In this document: in pieces, positions 11,231 to 22,400 of the stretch | Layout of the letters: each line of letters opens with the position of its first letter | Position numbering within the stretch: the first letter of the stretch is position 1 | NCBI GenBank assembly: GCA_020631735.1 | Contig: CM036223.1 | Location: forward strand, 10,454,191-10,518,190 | Reading direction: 5' to 3' | Origin: Saccharum officinarum | Lineage: Eukaryota > Streptophyta > Magnoliopsida > Poales > Poaceae | Length of the DNA: 64,000 nucleotides | Translations under genes and position numbers: made by a program | Notes under the pieces: generated by a model | Seen by the model: only the letters and a program-made list of their open reading frames with translations | The model's database searches: none | Told to the model about the DNA's origin: nothing

Positions 11231-13205
11231 ATGCAGATGACAAACACTCACCGCGCCACGTATGAGGCTGCTGAAACTGGTGGTAATGGTGCCGGGGCAG
11301 GTGGGAGTGGTAAAACAACGTCAACCATAATGAGCCACAACCGGAAACCACATTTGCCGCCTCCTGCACCGCTCACTGCAGAGGTATTCTTTGCACAGTT
11401 TTTTGGAAGTCAGCGCAATGCCGAGCAATCACAGAAAAACATGGAAGATTTTCTGCGTACAATTGCCAACAATGTTCAACGTGGTAACAACCAAGGTGGG
11501 GCAATGGGGTGAATCAGTACAGCAACTTCAAGGATTTCATGGACACTAGGCCGCCAATTTTCAAGGAAGCAACCGAGCCACTTGACGCTGAAAGAATGGA
11601 TCAACACCATGGAAGATAAGTTCCGTGTGTTAAGGCTGACTGAAATACTGAAGACAGAATATGTTGCACATTAGTTTACAAGGACCAGCAGGGATGTGGT
11701 GGAAAGCATCATCGCACCACCTTCCCTCCAAATGCTCAGATCTCATGGAGAGAGTTCACTGAAGCCTTCTGTGGAGTTTTATATTCCACCAGGCTGGTTG
11801 AGATGAAGTTGGGAAGAGTTCTTGGCTTTAAATCAGGGCAAGCCAAATCGTGACGTAGTATTTGCATGCCTTCAACAATTTGTGTCGTTATGCTCCCGAC
11901 ATGGTTGACACCGATGCTAAGAGAATTGCTAGTTTTAAGAGAGGGTTAGGTCCGAAGATGATGAAGCATGTGGGTACCAATACCCGCACCAAATTCAATG
12001 ACTTCATCAGTGATTGTCTGAAACAAGAGAAGAATAACAACATGTACACTGCATCCAAGACTCGCAAGAGAGCCTTTGGTCAGGACCATTCACAGCCAAG
12101 AGTTTTCACTGCTAATCGTATCGGCCTATCATCCGTCTGCACCAGGTGCAAGGTTTAGGCCACCACAGCATAAACCTCAGAACTACAAGGGACCACAGAA
12201 GCCGTATAAGATGGTCGTGCCGCCAACAAGGACAGCCGCAGCTACAAGACAAGGCAACTCTAAGGGAGCTATAGGAATCTGCTAGTACAGTGAAAGGACC
12301 CTGCTATAATTGTGATCAGCCAGGCCACTTTTCAAAGTTCTGTCCTTATCCGCCAGAAAAGAAGCAACAGACCTATATGCTCGGGTACACCACACACACT
12401 GTGGATGAGATTCCTGAGGGAGAGCCGTAACTGCTGGTAAGTTTCCTGTTAACCAAAACCTGCAGTTTGTTCTAATTTGATTCTGGATCATCGCATTCTT
12501 TCATGAGTCAAGCAATTTGCACGGAAACATGAACAACTATGCATAGATTTAAGTTAAGTTTACCGTATAAGTTCAGCAGGGGCTGATGTTTTAACCAATC
12601 AGATGGTTAAGAGGGGCAACCCTTTAATTAGATAGTCGAAAGTTTCGAGTAAAACTTGATAGTTATGCCTGGACTAGTTCTGGATGTCATCATAGGAATG
12701 AATTAGATGAAGGAAATGGGGAGCAGTTATAGATACAGGAAGTCGGGTACTTACCCTTAAGGATCCCCAGGGAAGGGTACTTTTTCAGGTACCATTGCCC
12801 AAAAGAATAGACCTTGTGAGTGTGACATGTGCTATGGAAGTCATTCGATTCATCAGATTCCGGTAGTGTGTGAGTTTCGGATGTGTTCCCCGAATGAGTT
12901 ACCTGGGTCTCCCACCAGATAGGGATGTTGAGTTTGGAATTGAGTTTATCCCGAGACAGCTCCAATTTCAAGGAGACCTTATAGGATGTCTCCGGATGAG
13001 TTAGCTGAACTGAAGAAGGAACTAGAGGAATTGTTGAAAAAGGATTTATTCGGCCAAGTAAGTCCTGAATGGGGATGTCCTGCATTGCTTGTGAAGAAAA
13101 AGAAAGAGGGTACTTTGAGAACGTGTGTGGATTATAGGCCCTCTTAATGCTGTCACTATCAAAGAATAAGTATCCCTTACCTCATATTGATGTTTTGTTC
13201 GATCA
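11231..13205 (+). pseudogene. Gypsy gag-protease-RT start, indel-riddled first copy
   Basis: It is recognisable as gag (central segment with DFLRTIANNVQ), the CCHC knuckle, the protease DSGSS region and the first part of RT. Compared with 19427-21405, roughly every few dozen bases a base is gained or lost, often in homopolymers, so no long frame survives. It ends at the gap inside RT. The pattern looks like unpolished read sequence rather than biological decay, because substitutions are scarce. Confidence 0.75.
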
Positions 13206-13305
13206 NNNNNNNNNNNNNNNNNNNNNNNNNNNNNNNNNNNNNNNNNNNNNNNNNNNNNNNNNNNNNNNNNNNNNNNNNNNNNNNNNNNNNNNNNNNNNNN
13301 NNNNN
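13206..13305. other. Assembly gap (100 N)
   Basis: Exactly 100 N, the conventional filler for a gap of unknown size. Left of it is Gypsy RT. Right of it is LTR 2 minus its first base. Confidence 0.99.
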
Positions 13306-16300
13306 GTAACACCCCTGGGTGTTAAGCATGCATTCACATCCCAAGCATGATCATTAGCATTTCATGCATGTTCATCATCATATGCAATATAAGTTGGAAT
13401 TAATTAAATTGTGAAAAACATATGTTTGAACCCTAAATTATTGCAATTGCTAGCTAAGAGTGGTAAATTTGTTGGGCTATAACTCTAAATGACTTAGAAC
13501 TAATTAACATGATTTTTGGAGCAATTTTGTATTCAAAATCTCCCCAAATTTTGCTTTTAAAAATATTCCAGAAAAATGAGTTTTTATTTAAAATTTGAAC
13601 TTTAAATCACTAATTCAAAATCTGTTTAGAATTTTGAAAAGTGCCCTAAATGAAAGTTGTAGAGAATTAAATTTTGAACAACTTTTGTTTTGGGGGCAAC
13701 TTGTGAAAATGCCTTTTTCATCTTCAAAATTTGAATTTGAATCAAATTATAAAATCTGAAATTTTATTTAGAAAAGAAAAACGATTTCCTCACCTTTCGG
13801 GCCGCCGCCTCCCTTTCGGCCGCTGGCAAAGCGGCCATCTCCTCTCGCGCGCGCGCCCGCAGCCGCTTGCTCGCCCCCCGCGCGACCGCGGCCCGGCCCA
13901 CGCCGCGGCCTCCTTCTCCCGCTCGCTCGCGCGCAGCGCTGGCGACCACGGCAGAGCACGCCCACCGCGTGGCGGCCGCATGCCGGCGACGCCCAGCGCG
14001 TGGCCGCTGTGGCCCCCGCCGCTCGCGCACTGCCTCCGCTTACATCTCCTCTGTCCCCTGCTTCTTCCGCACTCGCGCACTCGCTCTCTACCGCAGCAGC
14101 AAGCCGAGCGGACCTCTCGCCACCGCACGCTGCCGCTCAGTCCGCCGGCGCCTAGCTCCACCACCGCGGCACATTCTTCGATTGCGTCTGCCTCCAGCTC
14201 CGCCTGAACCTCCTCCGTCCCGTGCGCACGCTTTTGCCCTCACTTTTCCCACGGTAAGGCCGGGGTAGGCTTTTCTGTTGCACGGCGGCACCATGGCCGC
14301 TGAGCTCGTGCTTCCATGGAGGGAGCCCTATTCTCTCCTTTCCATCCAATTCTCGTGTTTTTGCATTCGCCTTGGCTCCGCGGATCTCGCGCGCTCCGAA
14401 CCCAACCTGCCATGGCCGGGACCGGCGTGTCGTCGGTGAGCCGCGCCACCGTCCGCCATGCGCGCCGTCGAGGTCACCCGAGAGCTCCTCCGGTGCCCTA
14501 AGCTAGCGCAGTGAGTTCGCCTCTCCGCGGGGAAGCCGCTGCTGGTGACCTCACCGCCGGCGAGCTCACCGGCGGCGAGAACCGCGCGGTCAGCGCCTCC
14601 CCCGCCTCTGGTGACTGACCCGTGGGGTCACGGGTCCACCTGTCAGTCTCAGTATGCGCTCGCGTGTGCACTGCACCGGGTGCATCTAACGTTTCCAGCG
14701 GCTGATGTTAAAAGGATTTTTGAAAATGATTTTCAGAAATTGTTAAAAGGGTTTCTAAAATCCATAACTTGCTCATTTTAGCTCCAAAAATTGTGAAACA
14801 CATTTTGTAGTGTTTCTCGTGACTAGATCTACAGTTTAAAAATATTGCATGTCAAGTTTGAAATACTTTTCTGTAGGGTTTTTATTTAATCACTGAAATT
14901 GTTGTTTTCTTGTTAAATATGTAATAAATCATAGAAAGCTCAGAAAAATATGGTTCCACTTGCAATAATTTTCTTTTGTGATGTACTTTCTAGGAAAAAT
15001 ATGTGCCATGCATGTTCTGTAGAAAAATTTTTATGTGTAGTACAAGTGTTTAATATTGTTAATAATTGTTATTTTTGCTAGAGAGAAAAATATGAATAAA
15101 ACATGCATGTAATAATTTTTCTATAGTGATTGTTTATTGTGTAGAATGTAGGAAAAATGCTAAATCTGTTGTTTGATACTTTTCATAGTATAAAGTATTT
15201 TTATGCTCATTTTTAGGCCCTAGCTTGTTATTTTTGTGTAGGCAGTTCTAGTAATCCAAATACAATGAAATTTTTGTGGCATGCTAGATTAGATGATAGT
15301 AAGCTACTGTAATTTTCTCAGATTTTTCTGTGCTACTAAAATAGGTGTTGCTGTTCAAACCTAGTTGCAATTAGGGTTTAATTAACCTTGTTAATGCATG
15401 ACTAGTTAATAGGATTTGCTTTGGTGTATCTTTGAAGCATCTTAGATTTCTATGGTGACTTAACATGGTAGAGAATGTTGGTAGTAGTATACGAGTACAT
15501 GTTCTTGGATGATGTTGACTACCTTGTAGAAGAGTTGTATTCCTACTTTATGCAGTAAAGTAAACCTGTTCATCTACATTTCATTCATCATGATCATTAC
15601 ATGTCATCTCTGCAATGCACCTAGGCATGAGCACTTATACGTTTGCATCATACAGGATCGCAGGAAGTAACTCCGGTAGCAGTTCCGAGGAGCCGGAAGA
15701 GCAGCCCGAGGTGCAAGAGCAGGAGGTGCCCGAAGCCGACGAGGAGGTCGGTGAGGATCTTCCAGAGTGCCCAGACCACCGTCCGAGCTCTTTCGAGAGA
15801 GGCAAGCCCCGAAGCATTTTTCTCCCGGTTTGCAAATATTTTATTAATGCTTTACTTTAACTGATGCATTACGTTTAGGAGTTGTTTGCGACCGTTGCTG
15901 TATTATACCTTGTTTACCCTGTTCTACCATATCCTTGTTACCTTGGTGTTCGCAGTCAAGAAATGCTTAGCTTGCTTAGACCGGTAGAAGTCGGGTGATT
16001 CCCTGTCACCTGCGAGCTATAGGTGGTTACCTGGATCTGCTTGAAAAAGTATGTCATCGTAGAATAACTAAGTGTTAATGTGAAATTGAGACCGGACGGA
16101 GACTTGCAGGGTTTCGGACTGTAGTGTTTTCCGTCTGTGTCGATTAAGGACCGACCGTTGTTGGGCCTCGAGTCATGTTGAACGCATGCCTTACATTTAG
16201 CTGGCCGAATAATGTACCTTTCGACCGCGAAGCTAGGAGATTATTCGGGCCGAGTGGATTGCCCGCAACGCACTGTACCGGAGCAGTAGTGGCAGGATAC

Positions 16301-17267
16301 GGGGGCACGATGATAAGGCCAAAGAGCAGTCGGGCGGCCCCGGGTACATGTGGTTCCTGGCAAGCTCGAGACTTTACCTGAATGGTTGACTCGGTGACCA
16401 ATACCTCACTTTAGCGGGTGAGTGAGGTTTGTGTGAGGAATAAATTACCAGCTGGTTAATAATCGATTCGAATCGCCATCGTTCACTGGATAGTGAACAC
16501 TTGACTTGAGTTACTTCATCGTAGTAATTCTAATGGAACACTTGGACAGTTATATGGAATATGACATGATGGAAGTTGTTAATGATCATTGGTTATCCTT
16601 ACCTGTTTAATTACATGTTACTCTAGTACAGGTGCAAATGTAGTTGACAGGTTAATAAAAATTTAACTTGATGCAAAGCTTTGGAAAGATTATTTAAATG
16701 CTAAAAATGCCTTTTTGCAAATGAGTCAGCTACCCCACCATAAAGCCTGTCATGATCCTTGGTGTCTTTTATTTTTGGTTCTGTCGGGTAAGTCTAGCTG
16801 AGTACCTTCTCGTACTCAGGGCTTTGTTCCCACTTGTTGTAGATGGGCAGATGTATTACGGCTACTGTATCAACTGCCTTTATCCTGCGATGGGAGAAGC
16901 TTAGGACCATGGGCAATGGTCATTCACTACGTCTCGTCTGATGCTTTTGTTGGAGATGATCCTGAGCTGGCACTTTATTTCGAACTCTGTGTGAGTGTGT
17001 GGTTTGAACTAAATGCTTCCGCTACTTTTATTTGAAACTGGTTTGTAATAACTATGTTTAAACTCCGATGTATTTGCGACGCGAACTTTTATGTAACTTG
17101 TGATGGTGACCGCTGAACTTATTACGATCTTGGCTGGTATGTAAGTTGGTTTGAAATCCGTCGTGATTTCACGGACTACCGGGTTATACGGGCTTAAGTT
17201 TGTTAAATCGTCTGCTCGGTGGATGATTTTCTTACTTAATCTCGTATAATTGGTCGGTTCTGTTACA
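13306..17267 (+). mobile_element. Gypsy LTR 2 of 3
   Basis: It is collinear with LTRs 1 and 3. It starts at GTAACACCCC directly after the gap (first T missing) and ends TCTGTTACA before the primer-binding site. It is the 5' LTR of the complete internal region that follows. Confidence 0.9.
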
Positions 17268-17269
17268 GC

Positions 17270-17281
17270 TGGTATCGAAGC
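17270..17281 (+). promoter_or_regulatory. Primer-binding site, Gypsy element
   Basis: TGGTATCGAAGC lies two bases after the LTR. It resembles the plant initiator tRNA-Met primer-binding site TGGTATCAGAGC with two differences. Confidence 0.7.
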
Positions 17282-18056
17282 ATGGTTTGGCATGTTTACT
17301 GTTCACAAGTGTATTTAAACCAAAATTTTGTTTGAAAAACGTGATTTCCAAACTAAACGTGTGCCAGTGGTCATATCCTTTATGCCCAGTAAGGACTCTA
17401 GGTGGCTTATTTAAGTACTGACTTGGGGTTCTTGCACCATATTTCTCTTTCGTTGCTCATACGGCGTGCTATTGTATGAGTGCCACTTAATTGAGTGGTA
17501 ATGTATGGATCAGCTGCCTCTACGCCTCGGTAAGTGTGAGATGTGAGAGCATGATCGGATACACCGCCGATCTAGGGAGAGTGCTTATATGATACTGGAG
17601 TAATTACATGTTCTACGCATGTTTTTACAAAAGTGTCGCATGTGTGGTTGTTCCGTCCGTTGAGGCGATGCCGTCAATAGGACGATGTTTTGGGTAGTTA
17701 CTACCGTTGTACGCGTATCTGGGGATTCGTGTAGAGCGTGTAGATAGATTTACTGCTTTCATGCATTCATGGGGAATTGGGCTGAAATGAATCTTCTGCA
17801 GGTACATAACAACGTTTCTCGTGTAGAACGTATTAGTTACGTATATGAGAGATCGCCTGTATGCCACCGAATTCATCGCTAGATATTATTTATTTCATAA
17901 GTTTGTGAGAACGTAAGAAACGTACATACATCATATTGCTTGTGCATTTCATTCATGTCATGCATTCCTCCCCTTATAAAGTGATTATCCCCTTTTGATA
18001 AAAAATGTGCCAACTTAAAATATGTTCTCACCGGGTAATCAAAACTTTTGCTACAG

Positions 18057-19072
18057 ATGGCCCGCACGAAGCAGACTGCCCGTAAGTCCACAGGCGGAAG
18101 AGCACCCCGACACCAGTTGGCCCCGCGGGAGCGCCGCAGCACGGACACCTTTCTGAGCGAGTTTGGTATGCCAACTTTGCTTTGAAGAGTGCTCCATGAT
18201 GTGGGGTACCCGGAGGGTCAGGAGCCGGTGTACTCTTGGAGTGAGAGCCAGTTAGCCGAGGATGGACTTACAGTAGTGGAGATCACAGTCCCTGCTCTTG
18301 GTGATGCTCCAGAGTGGGATGGTTGGCACTTGGAGTTTGAGGGACGCACTCCGGTTGAGGGTGCAGATGGAGCAGCTTTCCATGTCATCAGGGACATAAT
18401 GAGCAGATTTCCCAATGAGCTGGCAGCAGCCTTGGCTGGCACTTTTCCTAGAGTTGATCCTCGCGATGTTATTTGGGTGCAGCCGCAAGGAAGTGCCTTG
18501 GTCAGAGGCTCAAACGAAGGACAGACTAGCGACAACCACGCTATGAGTGCGATGTATGCAGCTATCAGAGCATACCAGGGTCTTGAGTGCACCTATTGGA
18601 CTTTGACTGGTTTGCATGGTGATGATAGACTGAAAGCAAGAAAACAGAAGAAGAAGAAGAAGCAGGCACGTGCTATAGCTAGTTTGCAGGAACAGTTGGC
18701 AGACATGAGCTTGCAGCGAGACCAGGCTCTAGAGAGAGGTGATAGTGCTCTGCAGCGGGTGCATACGTTGACTCAGACCAACAATAATGCAGACCGCATA
18801 ATTGGATAGTTGGTTCAGGAGAGGAATGAAACCTGGAACGAGAGGAACCTTCTGAGGCAGAGGGTCGAGGAGCTAGAGGAGTATAACGTCAACTTGCATG
18901 AGGAGTTTCACGCGCTCTACAACGGGATTGGCCCGTATGCTCCTCTAGACGCTGCGGTATGGACATCGACGACGACGAGGATGAGCCTGCAGTTGCACCT
19001 GCCGACGACGACGTTGCTACTGATGGTAGCGATGGTGACGTCTCCGACCCTGACGATGGCCCCGAGGAGTAG
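18057..19072 (+). pseudogene. Additional Gypsy ORF: histone H3-tail mimic, coiled coil, acidic tail
   Basis: This frame lies upstream of gag, where some plant Gypsy lineages carry an extra ORF. Residues 1-14 are MARTKQTARKSTGG, identical to histone H3 including K4, R8, K9, S10 and T11. The next residues stay H3-like, but K14 is Arg and K18 is His. The rest is not H3: a middle domain with WDGWHLEFEGRTP, a lysine-rich stretch (KARKQKKKKKQAR) that could be a nuclear signal, a long predicted coiled coil (SLQEQLADMSLQRDQALERG and onward), and an Asp/Glu-rich tail. Breaks: in-frame TGA at 18183-18185, in-frame TAG at 18807-18809, and a one-base shift near 18955 before the acidic tail, which then ends at TAG 19070-19072. 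The H3 codons contain a perfect donor motif (CGTAAGT), so splicing is an alternative. Function is inferred only: competition for, or recruitment of, H3-tail readers and writers. Confidence 0.75.
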
Positions 19073-19426
19073 GCTAGTTGCCTTGCGTTAGCTACTAGGC
19101 CCTGTCGCGATGACCTTTCTTTTGGTTTCTTGTACCTTGGTGTATCTCGTTCGAACCTTGAGGCTTTGTAGTATGTTGGAACTTGGTTGGTCATGCGATA
19201 CCTGAGCGCATAAAAGTCCAGTGTATGTATGCTGGCAATCTGGTTGTATGAACGTGATGTTTGCATTTGAAGTAATTTAATTAGTGATGTTGTTTTAATT
19301 GGAATGCGATTATTGTGCCTCTGTTTTATTGTATGACTTGTTCTCTCCAATGAATTCAGTACGGCATAATTTTTCATTCACTCACAATTACTACAGCTTC
19401 ACTTAATCATTACTTGTTGCTGAAAT

Positions 19427-22400
19427 ATGCAGATGACAAACACTCGCCGCGCCACGTATGAGGCTGCTGAAACTGGTGGTAATGGTGCCGGGGCAGGTGG
19501 GAGTGGTGAAAACAACGTCAACCATAATGAGCCACACCCGGAACCACATTTGCCGCCTCCTGCACCGCTCACTGCAGAGGTATTCTTTGCACAGTTTCTT
19601 GGAAGTCAGCGCAATGCCGAGCAATCACAGAAAAACATGGAAGATTTTCTGCGTACAATTGCCAACAATGTTCAACGTGGTAACAACCAAGGTGGTGGCA
19701 ATGGGGTGAATCAGTACAGCAACTTCAAGGATTTCATGGACACTAGGCCGCCAATTTTCAAGGAAGCAACCGAGCCACTTGACGCTGAAGAATGGATCAA
19801 CACCATGGAAGATAAGTTCCGTGTGTTAAGGCTGACTGAAATACTGAAGACAGAATATGTTGCACATTAGTTACAAGGACCAGCAGGGATGTGGTGGAAG
19901 CATCATCGCACCACCTTCCCTCCAAATGCTCAGATCTCATGGAGAGAGTTCACTGAAGCCTTCTGTGGAGTTTATATTCCACCAGGGCTGGTTGAGATGA
20001 AGTTGGGAGAGTTCTTGGCTTTAAATCAGGGCACCAAAATCGTGACGTAGTATTTGCATGCCTTCAACAATTTGTGTCGTTATGCTCCCGACATGGTTGA
20101 CACCGATGCTAAGAGAATTGCTAGTTTTAAGAGAGGGTTAGGTCCGAAGATGATGAAGCATGTGGGTACCAATACCCGCACCAAATTCAATGACTTCATC
20201 AGTGATTGTCTGAAACAAGAGAAGAATAACAACATGTACACTGCATCCAAGACTCGCAAGAGAGCCTTTGAGTCAGGACCATCACAGCCAAGAGTTTTCA
20301 CTGCTAATCGTTCGGCCTATCATCCGTCTGCACCAGGTGCAAGGTTTAGGCCACCACAGCATAAACCTCAGAACTACAAGGGACCACAGAAGCCGTATAA
20401 GATGGTCGTGCCGCCAACAAGGACAGCCGCAGCTACAAGACAAGGCAACTCTAAGGGAGCTATAGGATCTGCTAGTACAGTGAAAGGACCCTGCTATAAT
20501 TGTGATCAGCCAGGCCACTTTTCAAAGTTCTGTCCTTATCCGCCCAGAAAGAAGCAACAGACCTATAATGCTCGGGTACACCACACCACTGTGGATGAGA
20601 TTCCTGAGGGAGAGCCCGTAACTGCTGGTAAGTTTCCTGTTAACCAAAACCCTGCAGTTGTTCTATTTGATTCTGGATCATCGCATTCTTTCATGAGTCA
20701 AGCATTTGCACGGAAACATGAACAACTATGCATAGATTTAAGTTATGGTTACCGTATAAGTTCAGCAGGGGCTGATGTTTTAACCAATCAGATGGTTAGA
20801 GGGGCAACCCTTGAATTAGGTAGTCGAAAGTTTCGAGTAAACTTGATAGTTATGCCTGGACTAGTTCTGGATGTCATCATAGGGATGAATTAGATGAAGG
20901 AATGGGGAGCAGTTATAGATACAGGAAGTCGGGTACTTACCCTTAAGGATCCCCAGGGAGAGGGTACTTTTCAGGTACCATTGCCCAAAAGAATAGACCT
21001 TGTGAGTGTGACATGTGCTATGGAAGTCATTCCGATTCATCAGATTCCGGTAGTGTGTGAGTTTCCGGATGTGTTCCCAGATGAGTTACCTGGTCTCCCA
21101 CCAGATAGGGATGTTGAGTTTGGAATTGAGTTTATCCCCGAGACAGCTCCAATTTCAAGGAGACCTTATAGGATGTCTCCGGATGAGTTAGCTGAACTGA
21201 AGAAGGAACTAGAGGAATTGTTGAAAAAGGGATTTATTCGGCCAAGTAAGTCTGAATGGGGATGTCCTGCATTGCTTGTGAAGAAAAAGAAAGAGGGTAC
21301 TTTGAGAACGTGTGTGGATTATAGGCCTCTTAATGCTGTCACTATCAAGAATAAGTATCCCTTACCTCATATTGATGTTTTGTTCGATCAGTTAGCCAAA
21401 GCCAGAGTGTTCTCCAAGATAGATTTAAGATCGGGTTACCATCAGATAAAGATTAGGCCACAAGATATACCGAAAACCGCCTTTTCCACCAGATACAGGT
21501 TGTACGATTATCTTATTATGTCTATCGGCTTAACAAATGCTCCTGCATACTTTATGTATCTGATGAATACAGTTTTCATGCTAGAGTTGGACAAGTTTGT
21601 GGTTGTGTTCATTGATGATATTCTAGTTTACTCTGAGAACGAGAAGGATCATGAAGAGCATCTGAGAATTATCTTAACCAGACTTAGAGATCATAAGTTG
21701 TATGCTAAGTTTAGCAAATGTGAATTTTGGTTGAAGAAAGTTCCTTTCCTTCGTCACATTTTGTCAGAGAATGGAGTTTCTGTAGATCCGAGTAAAGTGC
21801 AAGAGGTTATGGATTGGAAGACACCAATCACAGTTTCGGAAGTTAGAAGTTTCTTAGGATTAGCTGGTTACTATCGTCGTTTTATACCAGATTTCTCGAA
21901 GATTACCAAGCCAATGACAAGTCTGCTATAGAAAGATCACAAGTTTGTGTGGACAGAGAAGTGTGAGACAGCTTTCCACACCTTGCGGAAACTATTGACC
22001 ACTGCTCCAGTTCTAGCGCAACCGGACATTGAGAAACCTTTTGATGTGTTTTGCGACGCATCAAAAACAGGATTAGGTTGTGTTCTTATGCAAGAAGGAA
22101 GAGTCATTGCTTATGCCTCCTATCAGTTGAGAAAGCATAAGATCAACTATCCGACACATGATCTTGAGCTTGCTGCCGTAGTGCATGCATTAAAAATTTG
22201 GAGAAATTACTTACTTGGTAATGTGTGCAATATTTTCACCGATCACAAGAGACTCAAGTACATCTTCACCCAACCCGAATTGAACATGAGACAGCAAAGA
22301 TGGTTAGAATTGACCAAAGATTACAACTTGAATGTGCAATATCATCCTGGAAAGGCCAATGTAGTGGCAGATGCTTTGAGTAGAAAGTCACATCGTCTGA

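Larger units (their letters stand above)
9072..13205 (+). mobile_element. Gypsy internal region, partial first copy
   Basis: It starts with the primer-binding-site-like GCTGGCATCGAAGC and covers the leader, the H3-tail ORF, gag, protease and the start of RT, then stops at the N gap. It corresponds to about 17268-21405 of the second copy. The first ~530 bases differ by several per cent. From about 9606 to 11310 the two are nearly identical. From about 11310 to the gap this copy has frequent single-base indels. Confidence 0.85.

Noticed and set aside
18057..19072. A captured complete histone H3 gene
   Set aside because: Only the first ~21 residues resemble H3. No histone-fold sequence follows.
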